Below, piece by piece: positions 1 through 7,149 of a stretch of 9,016 bases of DNA (positions within the stretch are counted from its first letter, which is position 1; each line of letters starts with the position of its first letter). The notes below the pieces were generated by a model. That model was given only the letters and a program-made list of their open reading frames with translations. It ran no database searches and had not been told where the DNA came from. This DNA is from an uncultured Sulfurovum sp. (lineage in GTDB: Bacteria; Campylobacterota; Campylobacteria; Campylobacterales; Sulfurovaceae): assembly GCA_947313765.1 (NCBI GenBank), contig CAMZNQ010000074.1, positions 1 through 9,016 of the forward strand, in the 5' to 3' direction. Both the position numbers and the translations under genes were made by a program.

Positions 1-3000
1 GAGGCAGACATAGGAGGTAGTCAAAGTGTACAAGTTGAGGAGTATAAACGTCCTAAGTTTGAAGTGACCTTTAAAAAACTTGAAAAGAGTTATCAAATTG
101 GAGATACAATAACATTAAAGGGAGAGGCAAAAGGGTATGCAGGAGATAAGTTAGATGAAGCAAAAGTAAAATATAGAGTTAAACGAGTAGCCTCTTTTCC
201 TTGGATATCTTACTGGGAAGAAGGTAGAGATAAAGATATAGTAGAAGATATAATTGCCTCTGGAGAGTTAAAGACAGATAATAATGGAATATTCTCCATA
301 AAGTTTAATACACTATCAGATAAAAATATAGATATAAAAGATAGACCAAACTACAGATACACTATATCAGTAGATGTCACAGATAGCACAGGAGAGACAC
401 ACTCAAATAGCAAATCTATTATCTTGGGATATGTAGGAATAAAGCTATCTATGGAGGTTGATAGTGAGATTAATAGTGAAGAGAACTCTTCTATTACCAT
501 AAACTCAACTAACCTTGATGATAAGTTTCAACCTATAATGGGTACTCTTTTGGTTGAAAAATTTATGGATGATAAAAAGATATATCGCACAAGATATTGG
601 TCAAAAGTAGATAGAGAGATATACAACAAAGAGGAGTTTGAAAAACTATTTCCAAATTATAGATATGGAGATGAACTAAGAGAGAAAAAAATTATTAAAA
701 CTATAAAGTTTAATACTAAAGAGAATCGAGAGTTAGAACTAGGGAGATTAGAGCAAGGAAAATATCTATTAACCTTAAAGAGTTATGATAAAAATGGTCA
801 AGAGATTTCTATATCAAAAGAGGTAACTATATATAATTTAATAGCAGAGAATCCTCCTACACCTACCTATATATGGCATAAAAATAATCAGAAAGAGTAT
901 AAACCACTAGATATTGCAAAGATATATCTAAAGAGTTCACTAAAAAATCTACCTACTCTTTTAACTATTGAGAGAGAGGGAAAATTTACTAAAAAGAGAT
1001 GGATAAGAGTAGAAAAACTAAAAGAGGAGCTTATTAAAATCTCTAAAAAAGATAGAGGAAATATCTACTATCAGCTAGATTTTGTTCAGAACAATCGTTT
1101 TTTTCATATAGAAGATGAATTGGTTGTGCCATGGGATAGTCGACTAAAAGTTAAATTAGTTACTTTTAGAGATAGATTAAAGCCAAATGAGAAAGAGCAG
1201 TGGAAAATAAAAATTTCAGGGGAAGAGAAAGATGCTGTTGTAGCAGAGATGGTTGCTACAATGTATGATGCTTCACTTGACCAATTTATATCTCACTCTT
1301 TTTCAAAAAACTTTCACTTTCCTACATTTAGACAACAATATAGAAATAACTGGAGAGGAGTTACCTTTAATAGCACAGTTTCACAAAGTAGATGGCAAAA
1401 ATATCAAAAAGAGCATCTACAGCGAACTTTTCTTCATCTGAAATGGTCAAATTTCATTAATCAAAGTAGAGGATATGGTGGCAACATTGTACCATTACCT
1501 AAAATGTATATGGCTATTGCTCCAAGGGACTATTATGGAAATGGAGGCATAGTAACACAAATGGTTTCAGATGATAAAAGTCATTCTTCAGAAGATTGGA
1601 TTTATTCATCTTCCAAAGAAGATAAAAAAATAGAAACAGCAATTATAAATATTCGTAAAAACTTTAACGAGACCATATTTTTTAAACCCAATTTACGAAC
1701 CGATAAAGATGGAAACATTTTAATTAATTTTAAAACAAATGAGGCATTAACCCGTTGGAACTTTAAAGCTTTTGTACATAGCAAGGAGTTAAAAACAGCT
1801 CTTATAGATAAAACATTAACTACAACAAAAGAGTTAATGGTTGTCTCTAATCTACCAAGATTTTTTAGAGAAAAAGATACCATTACCATTTCAGCTAAAG
1901 TTGTTAATATGAGTAAAAAAGAGATAGATGGAGAGTGTGAACTAAAACTTATTGACCCAATTACTGAAAAAGCTATATATAAAAAGAAGTTTAAAAAATA
2001 TTTTCATCTAAAAAAAGGTTTATCTACAAATATTGAATTTAAGATAAAAATCCCAGATAGCAATAAAATATCTGCAATAAAAGAGATACTAATCGCACGA
2101 ACTGCAACACATACTGATGCAGAAGAGGTTATTCGTCCAGTATTATCAAATAGAGTATTTATTACAGAGAGTAAAGCTATTTTAGTTAAGCCAAATGAAG
2201 AGAAGAGTTTTACTTTAGAATCTTTAAAAAATAGCTCTTCAAAAACTCTAAAAAATCATAAACTTACTCTTGAATTTACATCAAACCCTGTATGGTATGC
2301 TATTGCCTCTATGCCATATCTTATGGAGTATGAACATGAGTGTAGTGAACAGTTATTTTCAAGATATTATGCTAATGCTTTGGCTAAAAAGGTTATGGAT
2401 GAGCATCCTAAGATAAAAACTATTTTTAAAGAGTGGAGAGAGAGTGGTAAATTAAAATCAAAACTATCAACAAATCAAGAGCTAAAATCTCTCTTGCTCG
2501 AAGAGACACCTTGGGTCTTAGAGGCTCAAAGCGAAGAGGAACAGCAGAAAAATATGGCTCTACTATTTGATTTAGATAGATTAGCCTCTCAACAAAAAGA
2601 GAGTTTAGAGAAACTAGACAAAAGACAACTTCCTAATGGTGGTTGGAGTTGGTTTGGTGGAGATAAAGCATCATGGTATATTACCCAATATATTGTTGAG
2701 GGTATGGGGCATTTAAAAAAGATAGGTGTAAGCTCTTTGGAAAATAATAGTAGCATGTTAGACAAAGCGATAGAGTATATCGACAAAGAGATACTTAATG
2801 AGTATATATCTCTACTACAATCAATAGAAAAGGGAGATAGAAAATTAGAAGATGATAACCTAAACTCCATGATTATTCACTACCTATATGCAAGAGGTCT
2901 ACACAATCAGATTCTAAACAAAAAGGTAAAAAATGCTTATGATTATTACCTACATCAAGCTAAAGAGTTTTGGAGTAATAAAGGGATATATGAGAAGGGG

Positions 3001-3966
3001 ATGATTGCTCTAACAGTTCATAATTTAGGAGAAGATTCAAAAGATATTGTAGCATCAATAAAAGAACATTCTATTCATAATGAGTTAGGTACATATTTTA
3101 AATATCCTAATGGTTATAATTGGAATCAACTACCCATAGAGACACACTCTCTTATGATTGAGCTTTTTGAAACTGTTACTAATGATAAAGAGATGGTCGA
3201 AGAGCTTAAAACATGGTTATTAAATCAAAAAGAGACAAACCATTGGAGAACAACAAAATCTACATCATCAGCCATTTATGCCCTACTATTAAATAGTGAT
3301 TGGCTAGAAGATAATAATCTAGTAGAAGTTAATTTTAATACCCAAAAAGCATATCAAACAAAACTAAAAGAGGCTCAAAGTAGAGCTGTTAAAGGGCTAG
3401 GTTATTATAAAGTAAGTTACAGTAAAGATGAATTTGATAAATCTATGGCTACTTTAACTATTAAAAATCCAAATAATCATATTGCTTGGGGTGGAGTATA
3501 TTGGCAATATTTTGAAGATATGGATAGAGTCAAAAGTTTTAAAGAGACACCTCTAACTATAAGCAAAAGATTATTTTATCTATCAGAGTCCCCAACAGGA
3601 GAGAAGCTTATACCACTAAACCAAAAAATGTTAAATGTTGGAGATAGAGTAAAAGTTAGAATTGAGATAGGAGTAGCTAGAAATATGGAGTATATAATGT
3701 TAAAAGATAGCCGTGCCTCCACTTTTGAACCAATAGATGTTATCAGTCAATATAGATATCAAGATGGATTGGGCTATTATCAAAGTACAAAAGATAATGC
3801 TACCTATTTCTTTATTGACTATCTACCAAAAGGGAGTTATGTTTTTGAGTATTCACTAGTTGTAACACATAAAGGGGTATTTTCAAATGGAATAACAACA
3901 ATAGAGAGTATATACGCTCCTAAATTTAAGAGTCATAGCGAGGGGATAAAGGTTTTTGTAGAGTAG
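1..3966 (+). CDS. Alpha-2-macroglobulin-like protein, thioester type (5' end outside window)
   Basis: The frame is open from base 1 (1321 visible residues), so the N-terminus is missing; the GTG at 64 is an internal valine inside the family motif VEEYKRPKFEV (codons 12-22). Domains in order: macroglobulin (MG) domains from codon 1; the A2M core domain around TRWNFKAFVHS (codons 584-594); the thioester motif CSEQ at codons 781-784 (bases 2341-2352); the thioester-domain toroid with GGWSWFGGDKASWYITQYIV (from codon 880); and a C-terminal MG10-like domain with SRASTFEP, YQDGLGYY and YLPKGSYVFEY. Family knowledge: such proteins sit in the periplasm, are cleaved in a bait region by foreign proteases, and trap them covalently through the Cys-Gln thioester. 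The motif wording is closest to what I know of long (roughly 1,900-aa) Bacteroidota members, so about 600 residues may be missing. Location and substrate cannot be seen, as the signal peptide is outside. The stop is TAG. Confidence 0.93.
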   Translation, partial: EADIGGSQSVQVEEYKRPKFEVTFKKLEKSYQIGDTITLKGEAKGYAGDKLDEAKVKYRVKRVASFPWISYWEEGRDKDIVEDIIASGELKTDNNGIFSIKFNTLSDKNIDIKDRPNYRYTISVDVTDSTGETHSNSKSIILGYVGIKLSMEVDSEINSEENSSITINSTNLDDKFQPIMGTLLVEKFMDDKKIYRTRYWSKVDREIYNKEEFEKLFPNYRYGDELREKKIIKTIKFNTKENRELELGRLEQGKYLLTLKSYDKNGQEISISKEVTIYNLIAENPPTPTYIWHKNNQKEYKPLDIAKIYLKSSLKNLPTLLTIEREGKFTKKRWIRVEKLKEELIKISKKDRGNIYYQLDFVQNNRFFHIEDELVVPWDSRLKVKLVTFRDRLKPNEKEQWKIKISGEEKDAVVAEMVATMYDASLDQFISHSFSKNFHFPTFRQQYRNNWRGVTFNSTVSQSRWQKYQKEHLQRTFLHLKWSNFINQSRGYGGNIVPLPKMYMAIAPRDYYGNGGIVTQMVSDDKSHSSEDWIYSSSKEDKKIETAIINIRKNFNETIFFKPNLRTDKDGNILINFKTNEALTRWNFKAFVHSKELKTALIDKTLTTTKELMVVSNLPRFFREKDTITISAKVVNMSKKEIDGECELKLIDPITEKAIYKKKFKKYFHLKKGLSTNIEFKIKIPDSNKISAIKEILIARTATHTDAEEVIRPVLSNRVFITESKAILVKPNEEKSFTLESLKNSSSKTLKNHKLTLEFTSNPVWYAIASMPYLMEYEHECSEQLFSRYYANALAKKVMDEHPKIKTIFKEWRESGKLKSKLSTNQELKSLLLEETPWVLEAQSEEEQQKNMALLFDLDRLASQQKESLEKLDKRQLPNGGWSWFGGDKASWYITQYIVEGMGHLKKIGVSSLENNSSMLDKAIEYIDKEILNEYISLLQSIEKGDRKLEDDNLNSMIIHYLYARGLHNQILNKKVKNAYDYYLHQAKEFWSNKGIYEKGMIALTVHNLGEDSKDIVASIKEHSIHNELGTYFKYPNGYNWNQLPIETHSLMIELFETVTNDKEMVEELKTWLLNQKETNHWRTTKSTSSAIYALLLNSDWLEDNNLVEVNFNTQKAYQTKLKEAQSRAVKGLGYYKVSYSKDEFDKSMATLTIKNPNNHIAWGGVYWQYFEDMDRVKSFKETPLTISKRLFYLSESPTGEKLIPLNQKMLNVGDRVKVRIEIGVARNMEYIMLKDSRASTFEPIDVISQYRYQDGLGYYQSTKDNATYFFIDYLPKGSYVFEYSLVVTHKGVFSNGITTIESIYAPKFKSHSEGIKVFVE

Positions 3967-4016
3967 TTGACTTTTTTAACATGAATAATCTAATCCAATT
4001 TAAAACCCTCTACAAA
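3955..4016 (+). other. 9-bp inverted repeat spanning the macroglobulin stop codon
   Basis: TTTGTAGAG at 3955-3963 is the exact reverse complement of CTCTACAAA at 4008-4016, with a 44-nt loop. The first arm lies in the last codons before the TAG. No T-run follows the second arm, so it is not a classical terminator, although a six-T tract lies inside the loop (3972-3977). It could fold at the mRNA 3' end or be chance. Confidence 0.25.
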
Positions 4017-4024
4017 GCCCCAAA

Positions 4025-4054
4025 GAATAGTAATCTAAAAAAGATTATTGTTTA
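4025..4054. terminator. Possible weak AT-rich hairpin between converging genes
   Basis: TAATCT (4031-4036) and AGATTA (4042-4047) form a perfect 6-bp stem with a 5-nt A loop. On the + strand the stem extends outward through A-U and G-U pairs. It lies between the stop of the macroglobulin gene and the stop of the minus-strand small ORF, where a bidirectional terminator would be expected. There is no strong T tract, so the call is weak. Confidence 0.3.
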
Positions 4055-4255
4055 CCTCTTGACTAACCAAGAAAAAGTAAATGCTGAAGTGAAAAAAACT
4101 AAAACAGCATAAACTGTCCAGATTGGGGGGAAAGAGATTCCCTTTAGACCATCTACCCCAGTTACAACAGATACCATCCATAAATTTGGCATAATAACTA
4201 TGGAGAGTGTCATCATTAAGATAGTTGCGTGAAGTGTTAAAATCATATTTTTCAA
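4052..4255 (-). CDS. Small two-helix membrane protein, unknown function
   Basis: A 67-residue protein with two hydrophobic stretches, about residues 5-32 and 44-64, separated by a short loop containing TGVDGLKG, and a basic end (WLVKR). I do not recognise a family. The start is TTG at 4255; reading the minus strand, AGGA lies 6 nt upstream of it, a better fit than the in-frame ATG at 4246, which is 15 nt away. A perfect TATAAT (minus strand, 4291-4286) lies 31 nt upstream of the start, giving a leader of about 24 nt. These two signals, and a composition typical of an inner-membrane protein, argue for a real gene rather than a chance frame. It is monocistronic and runs divergently from the DUF3060 gene. 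An overlapping 43-codon frame exists on the + strand (3981-4112) but lacks a ribosome binding site. Confidence 0.55.
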   Translation of the reverse strand: MKNMILTLHATILMMTLSIVIMPNLWMVSVVTGVDGLKGISFPPIWTVYAVLVFFTSAFTFSWLVKR

Positions 4256-4285
4256 ATATTTTCCTTTTTTGTAAAATTAAAAATG

Positions 4286-4291
4286 ATTATA
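4286..4291 (-). promoter_or_regulatory. -10 box (TATAAT) for the small membrane ORF
   Basis: The minus strand reads CATGAGTATAATCAT, a perfect TATAAT. No -35 consensus is seen 17 bp upstream, where the sequence is A/T rich; housekeeping promoters of Campylobacterota commonly lack a conserved -35. The distance to the TTG start at 4255 suits a short leader with the AGGA site. Confidence 0.5.
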
Positions 4292-4329
4292 CTCATGTTT
4301 TTTTAATATCTTATTTAAACATTATATGT

Positions 4330-4335
4330 TAAAAT
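4330..4335 (+). promoter_or_regulatory. Candidate -10 box (TAAAAT) for the DUF3060 gene
   Basis: TAAAAT lies 30 nt before the ATG at 4366, downstream of a T-rich tract (4298-4304). The -35 position has no consensus. This is a weak match, supported mainly by its position and by the good ribosome binding site (AAGGA, 4355-4359, 6 nt before the ATG) that follows it. Confidence 0.35.
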
Positions 4336-4365
4336 ATTTACTACTCAAATATATAAGGATTTTTT

Positions 4366-4917
4366 ATGAAAAAGAATATTTTATTTTTTTTATGTGCTAC
4401 TGCTCTTACTATTTCAACAGTAAATGGTGAAAATATAAGTATCAATATATTAGGAATGAATCTATCGGTAGATGATGACGATGTAAAGATTGATGGTATG
4501 GGTATGAACTTAAGTACATCAGGTAATGGAGATAAAGCAGATATTAAAATGGATGGGATTTCACTATCAACAGATGGAGATAGTAGCAAAATCACAACAG
4601 GTGGCATAAGCATAACAGATGATAATGTCAAAAAGAGCCTTGATTCAAAAGGTCAAAATATCAATATTAGTAGTGATAATAATGAGATTACAATAACAGG
4701 AAAAGTTGATATGCTTAAGATAACAGGAGATAATAATAATATAATAGCATCAAATAGTATTAATAGAATATATATAAGTGGAGATAAAAATAATATTGAT
4801 GCAAAAAGAGTTAGAAAATTGGTATCTTTTAAAGGAGATGATAATTTAGTTACAACTGTTTCCCATAGACGTGTAGAAGTAAAAGATACTGGAGATAATA
4901 ACTCTGTTTCAAGATAG
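4366..4917 (+). CDS. Secreted DUF3060-type repeat protein
   Basis: A 183-residue exported protein. Residues 1-21 form a signal peptide (MKKN, hydrophobic core ILFFLCATALTI, likely cut after VNG); the Cys at 10 does not sit in a proper lipobox. Residues 30-86 hold about four degenerate acidic repeats built on G(M/I)(N/S)LS followed by D/G/K-rich turns (GMNLSVDDDDVKID, GMNLSTSGNGDKADIKMD, GISLSTDGDSSKITTG, GISITDDN). Residues 98-183 match the DUF3060 pattern: (G/S)D(N/K/D)N motifs at 103, 121, 139, 157 and 176, i.e. an 18-residue period, alternating with short beta strands. This suggests a right-handed beta-helix with Asn-rich turns (inference). No catalytic motif is visible, and the role is unknown; periplasmic or surface location is likely. 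The start is fixed by AAGGA 6 nt upstream. It converges on the Nudix gene with 13 nt between stops. Confidence 0.85.
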   Translation: MKKNILFFLCATALTISTVNGENISINILGMNLSVDDDDVKIDGMGMNLSTSGNGDKADIKMDGISLSTDGDSSKITTGGISITDDNVKKSLDSKGQNINISSDNNEITITGKVDMLKITGDNNNIIASNSINRIYISGDKNNIDAKRVRKLVSFKGDDNLVTTVSHRRVEVKDTGDNNSVSR

Positions 4918-4948
4918 ATATTTAAATAATTTAAATTTTTTTCTTTTT
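4918..4948 (+). terminator. Weak AT-only terminator of the DUF3060 gene
   Basis: After the TAG at 4915-4917 come an ATTTA/TAAAT stem (4920-4924 with 4932-4936) and T-rich sequence up to 4948. The stem has no G-C pair, so efficiency is doubtful. The T tract is also the lysine-rich 3' end of the Nudix gene on the other strand, so the two transcripts must overlap or stop within about 30 nt. Confidence 0.3.
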
Positions 4949-5503
4949 TTCAAACCACCACATAAAGGCAAACATCAATCCAACCGTTTTACCTATGGAT
5001 TCATCATACATAAATGATTTTGCTTCAGATATTGGAACTTCAATAACCTCTATCTGTTCATCATCTACTCCACCACCCTCACTGATTTTCATTGAATCAT
5101 CAACTTCTGCATAGTAGATGATTTGAGTACTTCCTGATGTACCAACAGCAGATAGAACTTTAGTAATACGCTCTATGGAGTCAATTTGAACAGAGTAACC
5201 ACACTCCTCCTCTATCTCCTCTTTTGCTATCTGCTCTAAAGATTTATCTTTATCTATAATCCCTGCACACATCTCAACTGTTATTCCATCTCCACCTCGA
5301 TTATATACAGCTGGTCTAAACTGTTTTACCAATACAAAACTATCTCTATCTTTGTGGTATATCAATATAGCTACAGAGTCATGAGACTCAACAATCTCCC
5401 AAGATTTCTCTTTGCCGTTTTGTTTAAATGTAACAAGTGCTGTCTTTGCAAAGCAAGGGTTATCTAATCTATTTAATTTAAAATCTTCTATTATATTCTT
5501 CAC
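4931..5503 (-). CDS. Nudix hydrolase, NUDT14-like (UDP-sugar / ADP-ribose diphosphatase)
   Basis: A 190-residue Nudix protein. The box begins at AGIIDKDK (about residue 80) and reaches EEIEEECGY, with metal-binding glutamates near 96, 99 and 100. The Arg of the classical REXXEE is Glu here, and the Glu six residues after the Gly is Lys. The surrounding motifs VLVKQFRPAVY, TVEMCAG, SAVGTSGSTQIIYYAEV and GKTVGLMF follow human NUDT14 (UDP-glucose diphosphatase) closely, so cleavage of a nucleoside-diphosphate sugar in the cytoplasm is the likely reaction; ADP-ribose is the main alternative. Start choice: TTG at 5512 directly abuts the AGAGG site, leaving no spacing, whereas GTG at 5503 has 9 nt and gives VKNIIEDFKL. 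That start also puts it 2 nt after the stop of the M23 gene, as the last gene of a three-gene operon. Confidence 0.88.
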   Translation of the reverse strand: MKNIIEDFKLNRLDNPCFAKTALVTFKQNGKEKSWEIVESHDSVAILIYHKDRDSFVLVKQFRPAVYNRGGDGITVEMCAGIIDKDKSLEQIAKEEIEEECGYSVQIDSIERITKVLSAVGTSGSTQIIYYAEVDDSMKISEGGGVDDEQIEVIEVPISEAKSFMYDESIGKTVGLMFAFMWWFEKKKKI

Positions 5504-5505
5504 TA

Positions 5506-6711
5506 CTACCAACCTCTATTTTTATAATAATTTTTCATTTCAGGAGTAACAGATAACTTATCAACTGTATTCCAAACATAAGAAGAGACATTGTCATCAA
5601 AAATCTCATTGATAATTTTTATATATCTTCTTTTCCTATTTAAGAAAGCCTTTTTGTCATTTCCAATTAAACCTTCAGATGAAAATTTAACTAAACGCAT
5701 AGGGTCAATGGGTACTCCATCTTTATATAGACCAAAATGTAAATGAGGACCTGTGCTTCGTCCTGTACTACCTATATAGCCTATTATATCACCTTTCTTA
5801 ACAACCTCATCTATCTTAGCTTTTAGTCTGCTCTGGTGTGCATATAGAGTAACATAGTTATCTTTATGTTTTATCTTTATAACATTTCCATATCCACCCA
5901 TTCTTCCAGAGAAGATAACCTCCCCATCTGCTACTGCTAAAATTGGTGTGCCTCGTTTAGCTCCAAAATCTGTTCCATGATGTGCTTTCCATCGTTTCAA
6001 TATGGGATGAAAACGCCTTTTACTAAAGCTAGAAGTGATTCGTATGTGATTTAATGGTTTTCCCATATATTTTTTAACTAATGCTTTACCCTCTTCATCA
6101 TAATACTTTCCATCACTATGTTTAAATATGTAATATCTCATATTGTTTGACTCCAACATAGCAACTTTAATATTTGGAATACCTATAGGTTGACCCAAAC
6201 GCATTTTTTGAGTATATACAATAGCTATCTTATCATTTTTTTTAATATCTCTAAAATTTTGTGACTCTTTAATTAGATTTTTGAACTGATTTGCTAAACC
6301 TCTATTCTTTACAATATTAATAATATCACGATAAGGATTGATTTCAATAGATAGAAGAGCTATATGAGTTCCCTTTTGATATGAGATGGGAATAACATTT
6401 AACTCATAACCCTCAAATGTTTTACGAAGATGTAGTTGTAACTCCTCTCCTACTGGAATAAGAGCTTGAAGAAGAACTCCATTAGATGCAATTAACTCAT
6501 AAAATTTTTGATTTTTTTTAATATCAGATACAAGTAGCACATCATCTTCATCTAGTGTTTCTAAAATATCTTTAGATATATCATGTTTTTTAAGATACTC
6601 TTCAAAAGTTAAATTTCTCTTCCAAGTGGAGTGTTTTACCTCTGCAGAGTGTGCAAACTCATAAAAAAATAGAGAAAGAAAAAGAGATTTTATAATAATT
6701 TTTTTTATCAA
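5506..6711 (-). CDS. csd3: M23 (LytM) peptidoglycan hydrolase, Csd3/HdpA-like
   Basis: A 401-residue exported metallopeptidase, about the length of Helicobacter pylori Csd3. Residues 1-22 are a signal peptide. Residues 30-220 cover the two N-terminal domains and 222-340 the LytM fold. Zinc ligands are H244 and D248 (HHGTD) and H325 (GPHLHF); H292 (YAHQSRL) and H323 are the catalytic partners. A basic C-terminal tail (about 345-401) follows. Family knowledge: Csd3 trims peptidoglycan peptides as a D,D-carboxypeptidase/endopeptidase and sets cell shape; its domain 1 inserts a glutamate (E74 in H. pylori) into the active site of the latent form. E72 in KFYELIASNG is the obvious candidate here (inference). 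The start is TTG at 6711, with GGAG 5 nt upstream; it overlaps the previous stop in a TTGA tetranucleotide, so translation is probably coupled. Confidence 0.9.
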   Translation of the reverse strand: MIKKIIIKSLFLSLFFYEFAHSAEVKHSTWKRNLTFEEYLKKHDISKDILETLDEDDVLLVSDIKKNQKFYELIASNGVLLQALIPVGEELQLHLRKTFEGYELNVIPISYQKGTHIALLSIEINPYRDIINIVKNRGLANQFKNLIKESQNFRDIKKNDKIAIVYTQKMRLGQPIGIPNIKVAMLESNNMRYYIFKHSDGKYYDEEGKALVKKYMGKPLNHIRITSSFSKRRFHPILKRWKAHHGTDFGAKRGTPILAVADGEVIFSGRMGGYGNVIKIKHKDNYVTLYAHQSRLKAKIDEVVKKGDIIGYIGSTGRSTGPHLHFGLYKDGVPIDPMRLVKFSSEGLIGNDKKAFLNRKRRYIKIINEIFDDNVSSYVWNTVDKLSVTPEMKNYYKNRGW

Positions 6712-7055
6712 AAATACTCCCTAAGTAGCAATTTTCTCTCCTCTATTAGTTCACAAGCTTTTTTTAATAGCTCATACTCTTCAATCCCCTCTTGTAATAT
6801 GTTTTTATGCCTATCAAAAGATTTGTATACAGTAGAGGCTTTTCTTTTTGAATCTTTTCTATCTCTTTTAATATGCTCAAAAGCAATAGCACCATTGATT
6901 AGACCCTTAACTAAGTTTTTTAAGGGATGATTTGCTTTTCGTAATGGATGCCATGCCTCCTCTAGTACCTCATGTGCATCAAAATATCTCTCTAATTTAA
7001 CTAACTCCACATACTCTTCTAATGCTTCTTTTAAGCTATCTTTTCTATTTATCAT
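6708..7055 (-). CDS. DUF309 domain protein
   Basis: A 115-residue, all-helical, charged protein with no signal peptide, so cytoplasmic. It carries the DUF309 signature: YFDAHEVLEEAW (residues 24-35) and KGLINGAIAFEHI (50-62). The conserved H28, E29, E32/E33 and H61 look like a possible metal or active site, but no activity is established for the family that I can name. The ATG at 7055 is not preceded by a clear ribosome binding site (the minus strand reads TAAAATACAGAT before it), so translation may rely on a short or leaderless transcript. It is the first gene of the operon with the Csd3-like peptidase and the Nudix hydrolase, and its TGA overlaps the TTG of the next gene. The link between the three functions is not obvious; co-expression is inferred from spacing. 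Confidence 0.88.
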   Translation of the reverse strand: MINRKDSLKEALEEYVELVKLERYFDAHEVLEEAWHPLRKANHPLKNLVKGLINGAIAFEHIKRDRKDSKRKASTVYKSFDRHKNILQEGIEEYELLKKACELIEERKLLLREYF

Positions 7056-7071
7056 ATCTGTATTTTAACAT

Positions 7072-7078
7072 ATTTATA
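7072..7078 (-). promoter_or_regulatory. Candidate -10 (TATAAAT) for the DUF309-csd3-nudix operon
   Basis: The minus strand reads CATATAAATATG, with TATAAA 16 nt upstream of the DUF309 ATG. A TAAAAT (minus strand, 7067-7062) even nearer the start would give a leaderless mRNA. No -35 is recognised. Position only; weak. Confidence 0.3.
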
Positions 7079-7085
7079 TGAACAA

Positions 7086-7103
7086 TGAAATACTCGATTA
7101 TCA
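7086..7103. promoter_or_regulatory. Degenerate dyad between divergent operons, possible operator
   Basis: TGAAATACTCGATTATCA has TGA/TCA ends and 10 of 18 positions symmetric. It sits 18 nt upstream of the exbB -35 box and about 30 nt upstream of the divergent DUF309 start. The right half (GATTATCA) recalls part of a Fur box and exb/tonB operons are often Fur-regulated, but the overall match to the 19-bp consensus is poor. Confidence 0.2.
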
Positions 7104-7120
7104 TATTTAACAAAAAGTTC

Positions 7121-7149
7121 TTGATAAACTTATTTTTTTCTAATATAAT
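7121..7149 (+). promoter_or_regulatory. Sigma-70 promoter of exbB-exbD-tonB
   Basis: TTGATA (7121-7126) and TATAAT (7144-7149) are separated by exactly 17 bp with a T-rich spacer. Transcription should start near 7156, giving a leader of about 18 nt to the ATG at 7174, with a weak GGGA site (7164-7167). This is the best promoter in the window. Confidence 0.75.

Noticed and set aside
64..66. GTG at 64 as the start of the macroglobulin gene
   Set aside because: The frame is open to base 1 and the upstream codons encode VEEYKRPKFE, a conserved part of the family, with no ribosome binding site; the gene is cut by the window edge.
1602..1889. Minus-strand frames inside the macroglobulin gene (1602-1889 and 2589-2870) and the + strand frame 1253-1441
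   Set aside because: These are shadows of a strongly supported coding frame, with no family motif or ribosome binding site seen.
3981..4112. 43-codon + strand frame (MNNLIQFKTLYKAPKN...)
   Set aside because: It has no ribosome binding site, follows the macroglobulin stop by only 14 nt, and overlaps the minus-strand ORF, which has better start signals. It could be a gene remnant, but nothing supports it further.
4271..4295. Fur box overlapping the -10 of the small membrane ORF
   Set aside because: Only one half (ATAATCATT on the minus strand) fits the consensus; the other half does not, and AT-rich sequence gives such halves by chance.
4341..4631. 96-residue minus-strand frame over the DUF3060 gene
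   Set aside because: The opposite strand has a signal peptide, a ribosome binding site and DUF3060 repeats; the serine/leucine/isoleucine-rich composition is that of an antisense frame.
5504..5512. TTG at 5512 as the Nudix start
   Set aside because: It directly abuts the AGAGG site with no spacing, while GTG at 5503 has 9 nt.
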